This document shows, piece after piece, positions 35,175 to 43,589 of a stretch of DNA of 64,000 nt; position 1 is the stretch's first letter, and each line of letters opens with the position of its first letter. Under the pieces are notes generated by a model that searched no databases, was not told the origin of the DNA, and saw only the letters and a list, made by a program, of their open reading frames with translations. Origin of the DNA: JBJHBP01 sp050485685. Its GTDB lineage: Bacteria > Pseudomonadota > Gammaproteobacteria > Steroidobacterales > Rariloculaceae. The stretch lies in assembly GCA_050485685.1 (NCBI GenBank), contig JBJHBW010000003.1:62001-126000 (forward strand). Reading direction: 5' to 3'. A program made the translations under genes and the position numbers.

Positions 35175-36170
35175 TCATTGCCGATGAGGGGCGCTGAGCC
35201 GGATGGCGGTGCGTATCGCGGCGATCAGACTGTCGGCTTTCGCCCGGCCCGTGGCGGCGAGTTCCAGCGCCGTGCCGTGATCGACCGACGTACGCACGAT
35301 GGGCAGGCCGCAGGTTACATTGACCGAATCGCCGAATCCGCGCGCCTTGATCACAGGCAGTCCCTGGTCGTGATACATGGCCAGCACCGCGTCGAATCCG
35401 GCGAGCGCCTCGGGCGTGAATGCGGTGTCCGCGGAATACGGTCCGGCGGCATCGATGCCACTGGCGCGCGCGCGATCCAGCGCCGGTTTCAGGACTTCGA
35501 TCTCTTCGCGACCCAGTGTCCCGCTTTCCCCCGCATGCGGGTTAAGCCCCAGCACCTTGATCCGCGGTGCGGCAATGCCGAAGCGGTGGCGCAGGTCGTG
35601 GTGCAGCACACCCAGCAGCTGCTCCACGCCGTCGGCGGTGATGGCATCGGCGACTTCTCGCAAGGGCAGATGCGTGGTTGCGAGCGCGACTCTGAGGTCG
35701 TTGTTCACCAGCAGCATGACTGGCAGTGCTGCCCCGGTCAGCTCCGCCAGAAACTCGGTGTGGCCGGAAAACGGCCGGCCACTCTCGGTGATCACGCTTT
35801 TCTGTACCGGTGCCGTGACCAGCGCGTCGGCTTCGCCATTCATGCACAGCGCCACACCGCGCCGGATCATTGCCAGTACGTAAGCGGCGTTCGCGGTGTC
35901 GAGTCTGCCCGGCTTTGCGGCTGCAGCGGCAGCGACAGGACTCACGCAGACTGAGCCGGGCCGGTGCTGAGGTACTGCGGCCGTCTCTGTGACCCGGTTC
36001 AGGGATAGTGATTGCCCGAGTTCCTGCGCACGCGCTGCGAGCAGGTCCGGGTCGCCCAGCACCAGAAGACGTGCGTCAAACGACAGGCCGGCCAGGGCCA
36101 GACAGATATCAGGCCCTATCCCTGCCGGTTCACCGGAGCTGATGGCGACGAGTGGGGACGGCGCGTGCAA
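35175..36170 (-). CDS. pdxA: 4-hydroxythreonine-4-phosphate dehydrogenase
   Basis: PdxA (331 aa) oxidises 4-phosphohydroxythreonine in pyridoxal phosphate synthesis. The N-terminal ISSGEPAGIGPD, central PFSGHTEFLAEL and C-terminal AMYHDQGLPVIK with metal-binding residues are typical. The frame begins at a TTG (36170) 3 bp after the surA stop; no ATG or GTG precedes the conserved N-terminus, so a TTG start and coupling to surA seem likely. Confidence 0.96.
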   Translation of the reverse strand: MHAPSPLVAISSGEPAGIGPDICLALAGLSFDARLLVLGDPDLLAARAQELGQSLSLNRVTETAAVPQHRPGSVCVSPVAAAAAAKPGRLDTANAAYVLAMIRRGVALCMNGEADALVTAPVQKSVITESGRPFSGHTEFLAELTGAALPVMLLVNNDLRVALATTHLPLREVADAITADGVEQLLGVLHHDLRHRFGIAAPRIKVLGLNPHAGESGTLGREEIEVLKPALDRARASGIDAAGPYSADTAFTPEALAGFDAVLAMYHDQGLPVIKARGFGDSVNVTCGLPIVRTSVDHGTALELAATGRAKADSLIAAIRTAIRLSAPHRQ

Positions 36171-36173
36171 GCG

Positions 36174-37526
36174 TCACAGTCGGATGTCGACGAAGGCCTG
36201 GTCCCGCAGACGACGCAGCCACAGCTCGCGTTCTTCCTCCAGCTTGGCGGCCCGTATCTGGTTGCCGCACTGCTGGCGCTTCATCTCCTCAGTGCTGTCG
36301 TGCGAGCGGCGCTCGACCACTTCGGCAATGTGCCAGCCATAGCGGGTGCGGAACGGCTCGCTGAGCTCACCGGTTTCAAGGCCCGCAACAACCTGTTCGA
36401 ACTCGGGAACGAATCCGCCCGGTGCCACCCAGCCCAGGTCGCCACCGTCGGCGGCCGACAGTGCATCCTCGGATGTGGCCTGCGCAACCGGACCGAAATC
36501 ATCGCCGGCGAGGATCTGGTCGCGTATGCCCAGCAGACGCTGACGTACGGCGTCATCGTCGAAAAGTTCGTCTGGCGGGATAAGAATGTGGCGTATGCGT
36601 GCCTGTTCGACCATGACCGGATCGGCGCCGCGCATTTCGTTCAGTTTCACGATGTGGAAACCGCTGGCGGCCTGGATCGGTTCGGAGATGTCGCCCGGAC
36701 GCATGCGCATGACACGGTCTGCAAACAGCGTGGGCAGTTGCGCGCCCTGGCGCCAGCCCAGTGAACCGCCCTCCAGCGCCGTCTGTCCGTCGGAATAGGA
36801 GACGGCCAGACCCGCGAAGTCCTCGCCATCCCGCAACCGGGCAACGACGTCCTCGGCGCGCGCGCGCGCCTCGTTGATCTCGTCCTGATCCGGGTTCGAC
36901 GACAGGCCGATCAGAATGTGTGAAACGAGGTAGTCGAACTGCCCGCTCTGTGTCTGCTCCAGCCGGATCAGGCACTGTTCCATCTCGCGCGACGTGATGC
37001 CGATACGACCGAACACCTCGCGCTGCTCCAGCTGCTCGATGATGATCTCCTCACGCGTTTCCTGGCGGTACGCTGTGTAATCGATGCCTTCGGCGGCAAG
37101 CGCAGCCGGCATCTGCTCAAAGGTGAGGCCCAGGCGTTCGCCGATCTGCGTGATGGCCTGATTGAGGGTCTCGTCGTCGACCGTGATGCCCATGCGCTGA
37201 GCGCGTTGCAGCTGCACCTGACGTACGATCAGCTGATCGAGCACCTGACGCTCGATCACGGACAGCGGCGGCATCGCCGGACGCTGATCCGGCGGCATTG
37301 AGGCCTGCTGTTCACGCATCGAATCGAGCACGAAGCCCATGGACGCGGCCAGCTCGCTCTTGAGCACGACGCCGCTGTCGACCACTGCGGCGACGCCATC
37401 CAGCAGCTCGCCGCTGGAGCCCAGTTCCCTGGTCTGCGCACCCAGCTGACCGGCTGAAAATGACAGCACCAGCGTGACGGTCGTTGCGCCTGCGGCTGAG
37501 AAAAGTCCTTGTGTCATTGCCTTCAT
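36174..37526 (-). CDS. surA: Periplasmic chaperone and peptidyl-prolyl isomerase SurA
   Basis: SurA (450 aa) escorts outer-membrane proteins, including LptD, across the periplasm. A signal peptide (about 30 residues, cleaved after LGA) precedes the N-terminal chaperone domain, then two parvulin domains at about 195-295 (VSHILIGL ... GFHIVKLNEM) and 305-405 (RHILIPPDEL ... GWHIAEVVER). An in-frame ATG at 37517 is an alternative start. It lies 32 bp downstream of lptD, the conserved order. Confidence 0.96.
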   Translation of the reverse strand: MKAMTQGLFSAAGATTVTLVLSFSAGQLGAQTRELGSSGELLDGVAAVVDSGVVLKSELAASMGFVLDSMREQQASMPPDQRPAMPPLSVIERQVLDQLIVRQVQLQRAQRMGITVDDETLNQAITQIGERLGLTFEQMPAALAAEGIDYTAYRQETREEIIIEQLEQREVFGRIGITSREMEQCLIRLEQTQSGQFDYLVSHILIGLSSNPDQDEINEARARAEDVVARLRDGEDFAGLAVSYSDGQTALEGGSLGWRQGAQLPTLFADRVMRMRPGDISEPIQAASGFHIVKLNEMRGADPVMVEQARIRHILIPPDELFDDDAVRQRLLGIRDQILAGDDFGPVAQATSEDALSAADGGDLGWVAPGGFVPEFEQVVAGLETGELSEPFRTRYGWHIAEVVERRSHDSTEEMKRQQCGNQIRAAKLEEERELWLRRLRDQAFVDIRL

Positions 37527-37558
37527 AGTCTTTCAGACCTGTATTGGCAGGTGTCGAA

Positions 37559-39757
37559 TTACAGATTGCGGCCGGCGATACTCCGGTATCCCAGAATACC
37601 ACGGTCCAGAAGCTCCTCCGGTGCGGTGGCCCGCTGGCTCAGACCCCGCAGTTCCAGCTGTATGGATATACCGCTGTCGAACTCGCCGGTGCGGCGGCTC
37701 ACATAGCGGCGACCCACCATCCTTACACGCCAGCAACAGGATTCGAACTCGCCGCCGAGAAATTGTTCCAGCGGCGCGTTGTCGAGGAACGAATAGCTGT
37801 AGCGTGCGATCGCGCGCCAGCGCTGCGCGATCGGCCACACCAGCGATACGTCGCCCTGTTCGAGAAAGCCGCTGCGGTGACGGTATCCGAAGCCGAACAG
37901 GCGGTCTTCCTGGGGGCGGTACTCGAAACGGCTCTCAGCGCGTGCCGTGGATTCGGTGACGGTGTTCCACTGATAACCGACATTCAGGTTCCAGCTGCGC
38001 TGCAGGGCCACACCGACTTCGGCCACATAGTCGGACGCGTTGGCATCGTTAGGCGCGCCTCCTGGCAGGGTGACTTCCTGCGTACTGAGATAGCGCGTCT
38101 GGCCGATCGTGGCGGCCAGACGCTCGCGCCCGGTGCTCGCATCGATCATTCGTGTCGTGACACCTATGCTGACCTGATTCGCGTCGCTGATTCGGTCCGG
38201 ACCCAGAAACTGCGACTTGCGGAACAGCTGCACGAGATTGAAGTCCGGCTCTATGGTGTCGAATACCGGGATATCGCCCTGTTCGCGGTAGGGCGAGCGC
38301 ACATACAGCATGCGCGGCTCAAGCGTCTGCAGCCATCGATTGCCATCGCCGGCCTGACGCTCGAAACGCAGGCCCATGTCCAGGCTGCCGGTCGGCACCG
38401 TACGCGAGTGCTGATCCGACGTGTCGGGTTCATGGCGATCCAGCCAGTAGTTGGTCTGGCGCAAGCCCAGTGCCGGCGTGATGAACATCCCGGGCCGGGC
38501 GAATCGCAAGGCCAGTTCCTGATTCACATCGAAACGCCAGCCGGTCGCGCCTGTGTCACGGTCGAAATTGACCAGTTCGGCCGTGGAATCGAGCATCATC
38601 AGGCCGCGATACCAGGTGCCTTCAAACAGCATCTGCGGCACGCGTTCGTAGGGCCGGTCTTCGTCCTCGATCAGCGAATCTATGGTCTGGTAGTTCTGCA
38701 CGCGCGTCAGCAGCGACCAGTGCGGTCCGAAGAAGCCGATATCGATGTAGCGATTCAGGTGCGTCTGACTGCTGATCGCCAGTGATGTGCCGAGGTCCGC
38801 GAAGTACACGTCGTCGGAGACCCGCTCCAGTCCCGCCACGACCTGCCAGCGGCGACCCAGCAGCGTTTCGTGCTGCAGACTGAAGTAGCTGCGGTCGCGA
38901 TTGAACTCGCGGTCGTCCGGCAGATACTCGATGTCCAGCTGCCCGCTGCTGCGCGGCGTAAGGTAACGAAACTCGGTATCCAGTTTCGCACCGCGGCGGC
39001 TGAGATAACGCGGCGCGATCGTCATGTCGTAGTTCGGTGCGAGGTTCAGGTAATAAGGGATGGTGATGTCACGACCCGTGCGGTCGCGTTCGGCGAAGCT
39101 CGGCGTCAGAAAGCCGCTCTTGCGACGGTCGTCTATCGGGAAAGTCATGCGCGGCGCATAGAGAATGGGCACGCCCATGAAATCCAGCCGTACCCGACGT
39201 GCGGTGCCGAAGCCCTGCTCCACGTCCAGCTCGATCTGCTGCGCGCGCAGACGCCAGTCGGTGTTGTCTTCGGGGCAGGTGGTAAAGAATACCGATTGCA
39301 GCGACAGCGTGCGGTCGTCACGCAGCACGATCTCGGTGGCTTCACCGCGGGCCGGTCTTTGCGGAATGTTGAAGCCGGCGCTGCCGAAGCGCATCTGCTC
39401 ACCGCGTGTGTCGCCGCTGGCGTCTTCGCCGTACAGCATCACATCGGGATCCTGATAGAGCACCTGACCGATCACCTCGACCCGTTCGCGTTCGCGATCG
39501 TGCACGGCTTCGTCGGCACTGAGCAGGCGCTGGCCGTAACGCATCTCGAATCCGGTCAGCCGGTCGGCACCGGTGTCCGGGTCGTAGCGGAAGCTGCGCG
39601 CGATGATCTCTATGCCGCGGGTTTCAGGAATCTCGCCGGTCGCAGTCGTCCGCGGCCAGGTGCTGCTGTCGTCGGCCCAGCAGACCAGCTGCGCATGCGC
39701 TTGTGGCAGCGCCATGGAGCCGACAAGCAACGCGAGCGTGAGCAGGCCGTGTCTCAT
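37559..39757 (-). CDS. lptD: LPS-assembly outer-membrane protein LptD
   Basis: LptD (732 aa from the ATG at 39757) is the outer-membrane barrel that, with LptE, inserts lipopolysaccharide into the surface leaflet. A signal peptide ends at AHA-QLVC (about residue 22), and the mature protein begins with a Cys-containing segment as in E. coli LptD, whose disulphides matter for function. The OstA-like N-domain (RGIEIIARSFRY) is followed by a long beta-barrel ending in the rotated LQ-RGL segment. The longer frame to 39901 has no signal peptide at its start and is rejected. It heads the lptD-surA-pdxA-ksgA-apaH cluster. Confidence 0.95.
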   Translation of the reverse strand: MRHGLLTLALLVGSMALPQAHAQLVCWADDSSTWPRTTATGEIPETRGIEIIARSFRYDPDTGADRLTGFEMRYGQRLLSADEAVHDRERERVEVIGQVLYQDPDVMLYGEDASGDTRGEQMRFGSAGFNIPQRPARGEATEIVLRDDRTLSLQSVFFTTCPEDNTDWRLRAQQIELDVEQGFGTARRVRLDFMGVPILYAPRMTFPIDDRRKSGFLTPSFAERDRTGRDITIPYYLNLAPNYDMTIAPRYLSRRGAKLDTEFRYLTPRSSGQLDIEYLPDDREFNRDRSYFSLQHETLLGRRWQVVAGLERVSDDVYFADLGTSLAISSQTHLNRYIDIGFFGPHWSLLTRVQNYQTIDSLIEDEDRPYERVPQMLFEGTWYRGLMMLDSTAELVNFDRDTGATGWRFDVNQELALRFARPGMFITPALGLRQTNYWLDRHEPDTSDQHSRTVPTGSLDMGLRFERQAGDGNRWLQTLEPRMLYVRSPYREQGDIPVFDTIEPDFNLVQLFRKSQFLGPDRISDANQVSIGVTTRMIDASTGRERLAATIGQTRYLSTQEVTLPGGAPNDANASDYVAEVGVALQRSWNLNVGYQWNTVTESTARAESRFEYRPQEDRLFGFGYRHRSGFLEQGDVSLVWPIAQRWRAIARYSYSFLDNAPLEQFLGGEFESCCWRVRMVGRRYVSRRTGEFDSGISIQLELRGLSQRATAPEELLDRGILGYRSIAGRNL

Positions 39758-39910
39758 GACAGGCCATCCGGCGGTATCCGTGGCGTTTACAATCGGCGGA
39801 TTCATGCGTGCTTTCAACCGTAACAACGACCGCATGCCTTGCGAAGGAAACGGACGCGAGATGACAGCCGGGACCGTCGCGGGAGGGCCGGGCGGGCGCA
39901 TACTCCCACG

Positions 39911-40696
39911 ATGAGAGCGATGATTCTAGCGGCCGGGCGAGGCGAACGCATGGGCGTATTGACCGACCAGGTGCCCAAACCCCTGCTGGAAGTCGGCGGT
40001 GAACCCCTGATCGTGCGCCACATCCGCGCACTGGCCGCGGTCGGTATCACCGATCTGGTCGTCAACCTGTCCTATCGCGGGCCGCAGATACGCGATTATC
40101 TGCGTGATGGTTCGGCTTGGCATGTCCGCATCCGCTACAGCGAGGAGGGCGAGCCGCCACTGGAAACCGCCGGCGGCATTGTCAATGCGCTGCCGCTGCT
40201 CGGCGATCAGCCGTTCGCTGTGGTCAGTTCCGACGTGGTCTGCAATTTCGACTTTGCGCTGCTGAAGACCGCCGTGCCGGACGCGGGCACCGGTTCAGGC
40301 CCGCCTTCGTCACGGGACTGGGCCGGCACGCTGTTCATGGTCGCCAATCCCGCGCATCACCGGCGCGGCGACTTCGTGCTGCAGGACAACGGCCTGCTGG
40401 CCCCGGCGCACGACGAAGACGGCGAGGAAAGCACCGCGGCCCGGCGAGACAGCGTTGCCGGTGAGCCGCTGCAGGACCGTCCTCAGTCCCTGACCTACTC
40501 CGGCATCGCCGTGTTCAACCCGGCGCTGTTCACCGCTCTGGCACCGGGCCGCAGGCCACTGCGCCCGGTTCTGCTGCAGGCCATGGCCCGTCGCGCGCTG
40601 CACGGCAGGCATTTCGATGGCCTGTGGGTAGACGCCGGCACGCCCCGGCGCCTCGACGAGGCGCGCGCTGCACTCGCGGCTGCTGCAAGATCATGA
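39911..40696 (+). CDS. murU: N-acetylmuramate alpha-1-phosphate uridylyltransferase (MurU-like)
   Basis: A 261-aa sugar-1-phosphate nucleotidyltransferase: MRAMILAAGRGERM at the N-terminus, then KPLLEVGGEPLIV and a DVVCNFDF metal-site segment. Position next to lptD marks it as MurU, which makes UDP-MurNAc in the fosfomycin-tolerant recycling route. The kinase partner amgK, normally between lptD and murU, is missing, so the substrate is less certain. I use the ATG at 39911; an earlier in-frame ATG adds an Arg-rich leader. An acidic insert (HDEDGEE) near residue 170 is unusual. Confidence 0.85.
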   Translation: MRAMILAAGRGERMGVLTDQVPKPLLEVGGEPLIVRHIRALAAVGITDLVVNLSYRGPQIRDYLRDGSAWHVRIRYSEEGEPPLETAGGIVNALPLLGDQPFAVVSSDVVCNFDFALLKTAVPDAGTGSGPPSSRDWAGTLFMVANPAHHRRGDFVLQDNGLLAPAHDEDGEESTAARRDSVAGEPLQDRPQSLTYSGIAVFNPALFTALAPGRRPLRPVLLQAMARRALHGRHFDGLWVDAGTPRRLDEARAALAAAARS

Positions 40697-40754
40697 GCCC
40701 GTATTGAAGCTGTTGTGCACGGTCGCGCGGTAAGCGTGTCGCGGCGCCCGCGAT

Positions 40755-40854
40755 GCGATACAGCACCGCTTGCGGGGACGGCGAAAGTCGCGTCCTGCGG
40801 CCTCGGGTGCGGCCATCCCTGGCCGCACACGCCCCGCAAGCGGTGCTGCATCGC
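40755..40854 (+). repeat. Palindrome-armed repeat, copy B
   Basis: A 54-bp core at 40778-40831 is flanked by inverted arms 40755-40777 and 40832-40854 (22 of 23 pairs match; GCTTGCGGGG against CCCCGCAAGC at the core edges). The core starts ACGGCGAAAGTCGCGTCCTG. It begins 58 nt after murU. The 475-bp gap between murU and the TPP gene holds copies B and C; the roughly 168 bp between them show nothing I can assign. Confidence 0.92.
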
Positions 40855-41022
40855 CTCACGGGCTCTTCAACGCAGGGGCGCGGAACCGTCGCGAACCGGC
40901 TCTCTAGAGTTAAGGTCGGGCACCTGCGCGTTTGTCGAACGAGGCAAACCACAACGCCTTGCCGGCGGTCCGGGTGTTCAATTGATGGCACCCCGACCAA
41001 TTCACGGCACCACGGCGCTTGC

Positions 41023-41146
41023 CGCGGTCTGTCGGGTGACCGGCCCTCATCAGGGGGCGTGCGCGGCCATGGATGGCCGCGCCCGAGGCCGCAGGACGCG
41101 ACTTTCGCCGTCCCCCGGATGAGGGCCGGTCACCCGACAGACCGCG
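41023..41146 (-). repeat. Palindrome-armed repeat, copy C (inverted relative to B)
   Basis: The 54-bp core (41058-41111) reads ACGGCGAAAGTCGCGTCCTG on the minus strand, differing from copy B at only a few bases. The 35-bp arms 41023-41057 and 41112-41146 pair at 34 of 35 positions and differ in sequence from those of B. It lies 25 nt past the stop of the minus-strand TPP gene, in the same relative orientation as copies A and B to their upstream genes. Confidence 0.92.
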
Positions 41147-41171
41147 ACCACCCGGCGAGAATCCGACGGGA

Positions 41172-42890
41172 TCAGCGCTTGCCGTGCTCCATGCGCACGT
41201 CCAGCAAAGCCTGCCGCCCCTCCGCCAGTGCCGAAAACGCCTGCTGCAGCGCTTCAGGCAGATCGGCCGGATCGTCGACGCGCCGGGCGAAAGCGTCCGA
41301 GGCGCGCGCGACCAGACTGAATTCCGGGGTGGGTTCCAGTTCCACCAGCGGCATGACCGTCGCGGCGGCCGCCTTGCCGTCGGGATAGACAATGCGTGTG
41401 GAGGAGTCCACAGCCTGCCAGCGACGGTTGTTGCAGATGATGACCAGCACCGGCAGACCGGCTGCCCGTGCGACCAGATGAAACGGCGTGGGATTGCCGA
41501 ACATGTAGCTGCCGTCACCCAGCGTTACAATCACGGTGCGGTCCGGCGCGGCCAGTTTCGCGCCCAGCGTGGCACCCAGGGCAAACCCCAGACCACCGGC
41601 CATGCCCACACCCAGCAGCGAGCCGGGCTCTTTCAGCAGCAGCTGACCCGGCGACACCCCCAGTTCCGAGACCAGTACGCTGTCGGCCGGCATGGCGGCA
41701 CGCAGGCAGTCGGCGAGCACGCTGTAGCGTATGGGTTGCGACTGACGCCCGCCCTGAACTTCCGTCTGCAGCGCGGTGGCCCGGCTTCTGACCAGGTCGG
41801 CGACTGCCTGTCGCCGCTTCGCCGCGCTGTCCGGGAATGCGGGCTTGAGTCCTGCCGCTTCGCGGTTCAGCAGGGTCAGCGCGGCGGCTGTTGCACCGGG
41901 AATGATCTGAGTCGCCGGGAACGCGCGAATCGGATAACGCTGGTACAACGGGTCAACGCCCAGATGTACGACGCGAGTGTGCGGTGCCGGCGTGAACGAG
42001 CGCGGAAACCAGGGCACGTCGCTGTCGGCGACGATGATCAGATCTGCCTGTTCCAGCAACGCGGTGCCACTGACACCACTGTGCATGGGATGATCGGCGG
42101 GCAGATTCACGCAGGTGGGGCTGGCCTCTATGACGGGGACGGAGTGCCGCTCGGCGAAATCCGCCAGCGCCGCCACGGCGGCACGGTCGCGCCCGAGATG
42201 GGATGTGACGATGACCGGCCATGACGACTCCGCGAGCCAGCGGGCGAGCTCGGCGATACGATCGGGATCGGGTTGTGGCTTTGCGGCCGGCGGGGATACC
42301 GGAAACAGCACCGGGTGCGGGTCGCGGTCCGCCAGTACTTCGCGCGGCAGGGTCAGGTAGACAGGACCACGCGGTTCCGTCATGGCGATATCCAGTGCCC
42401 GACCGATCACCTCATCTACCGGCTGCCCGGCGCGAAGTTCGTAGTCCCACTTTGTGTACTCGCGCAGCACCGATGCCTGATCGAACGCTTCCTGACCCCA
42501 GTGAATCGGGTGTGTGCGCGAGGCGATGTGGCCGGCCTGGGTGATCGGTGTGCGACCCGCCATCAGCAGCACGGGGACGTTGTCCCTGCAGGCGTTCATA
42601 ATGGCGCAGACGGTGTTGCCGGTACCCACGCTGACGTGCACGATCACCGCAGCCGGCCTGCCGGACACCAGATAGAAGCCATGCGCCATCGCGACAGCGA
42701 GATTCTCATGCGGCACGGTGACGAAGCGGGGCAGAGGCTCCCCGGCTTCGGACATGCGCACCATGGCTTCGATGATCGGCGCGTGGTCCGTGCCCGCGTT
42801 CGCGAAGACATGGTCGATGCCGCGATGGCGCAGCGAGCGGAGAAAGGTCTCGGCGACGGTGACCGATTCCTGCGAATTGGCATTATTCAT
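41172..42890 (-). CDS. Thiamine pyrophosphate-dependent enzyme, acetolactate synthase-like
   Basis: A 572-aa enzyme with the three-domain ALS/POX fold: N-terminal Pyr domain with the catalytic Glu in VTVPHENLAVAMAHG (about residue 83), a central domain, and the C-terminal PP domain with the TPP/Mg motif LGDGSYMFG ... IICNNRR. The FAD/quinone residues of true AHAS large subunits cannot be judged by eye, and no small subunit is nearby, so it is not assigned to branched-chain synthesis. The related NAGTDHAPIIEA and GWPAVIVHV-like segments fit the uncharacterised TPP-requiring branch. It follows the 83-aa gene by 68 bp. Confidence 0.85.
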   Translation of the reverse strand: MNNANSQESVTVAETFLRSLRHRGIDHVFANAGTDHAPIIEAMVRMSEAGEPLPRFVTVPHENLAVAMAHGFYLVSGRPAAVIVHVSVGTGNTVCAIMNACRDNVPVLLMAGRTPITQAGHIASRTHPIHWGQEAFDQASVLREYTKWDYELRAGQPVDEVIGRALDIAMTEPRGPVYLTLPREVLADRDPHPVLFPVSPPAAKPQPDPDRIAELARWLAESSWPVIVTSHLGRDRAAVAALADFAERHSVPVIEASPTCVNLPADHPMHSGVSGTALLEQADLIIVADSDVPWFPRSFTPAPHTRVVHLGVDPLYQRYPIRAFPATQIIPGATAAALTLLNREAAGLKPAFPDSAAKRRQAVADLVRSRATALQTEVQGGRQSQPIRYSVLADCLRAAMPADSVLVSELGVSPGQLLLKEPGSLLGVGMAGGLGFALGATLGAKLAAPDRTVIVTLGDGSYMFGNPTPFHLVARAAGLPVLVIICNNRRWQAVDSSTRIVYPDGKAAAATVMPLVELEPTPEFSLVARASDAFARRVDDPADLPEALQQAFSALAEGRQALLDVRMEHGKR

Positions 42891-42958
42891 TGGTGTGATC
42901 CATTGGTCTTGCTTTTCATCAGGTGGCGCTCCCGCCTCAGCGGCCGCTGTGCGGCACT

Positions 42959-43210
42959 TTAGTCTTCTGAATCTGCGTCAGGCTCTTCGAACCACGAATC
43001 CAGCATATCGCTGGCCAGCTCTTCCATCGCGTGTTCGTTGAAGGCGCGGTATGCGGTCCAGTGACTGATCTTGTCCTGCAGCGCCAGTGCGTCCCGGCCG
43101 GATGCCGCCGCCGACAGCTGCTGGCGATAGCGGTTCAGTTCCGCGTCGGCATACTCGTTGCACTGACGCAGGAACCGGGCGATCAGTGCCTTTTTTTCTT
43201 GCAGTGTCAT
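42959..43210 (-). CDS. Small hypothetical helical protein (83 aa)
   Basis: From the ATG at 43210 the product begins MTLQEKKALIARFLRQC and is almost wholly helical and charged, ending in an acidic EEPDADSED tail; HWTAYRAFNEHAMEEL stands out as a likely conserved core. I do not recognise the family. A longer open frame to 43609 is low in complexity and probably not translated. It precedes the TPP gene on the same strand, so the two may form an operon. Confidence 0.65.
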   Translation of the reverse strand: MTLQEKKALIARFLRQCNEYADAELNRYRQQLSAAASGRDALALQDKISHWTAYRAFNEHAMEELASDMLDSWFEEPDADSED

Positions 43211-43589
43211 CGTAGCGGGCGGTTCGTAAAGCAGCAGAAACCGGAAAGCAAAGGTTTGCAGGGCAGGGCGTGCTGCGGTCCCGGCACAATTGCCGCCCCG
43301 TATGTGCAAGCCCATGCTGTGCGCCGGCGTCGGGATGATACTATGCCGGAATGTGCCGGCGTCAGGACTCACCGCGAATGCGGTGCGCCCGCCGGGCAGT
43401 GCTGCGGAAGTTGCGGACCGCTGCCCCCGACAGCACGGAACAGGATCCCGATCCGCGCGATTACGCCCGTGCGGACGCGGTGCCAGGGAGGGGTGGTGTA
43501 TGGCGAAGCGTGCGGTGACAGTCGCAACTGCGGCACTTGTGCGCCTTGCTGGTGTCAATGGTTTGAGTTGATGCGCACTAAGGGCCGTT
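43211..43589. other. Divergent intergenic region before the MoxR/VWA operon
   Basis: This 379-bp gap separates two divergent transcription units and should contain both promoters; TGATACTAT near 43343 is one weak -10 candidate for the plus strand. At 43500-43571 a 23-codon frame (MAKRAVTVATAALVRL...) follows an AGGGAGGGG Shine-Dalgarno sequence and ends 18 bp before the GTG of the VWA gene, so it could be a leader peptide. No other structure was recognised. Confidence 0.4.

Noticed and set aside
37544..38785. A 413-codon plus-strand frame opposite lptD
   Set aside because: The lptD frame carries a signal peptide and barrel pattern and lies in a conserved operon; the opposite frame has no recognisable feature.
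40697..41171. Small open frames spanning repeat copies B and C
   Set aside because: Translations read through the repeat cores and give the same Arg/Pro-rich peptide in several copies and frames, so they reflect the repeat rather than genes.
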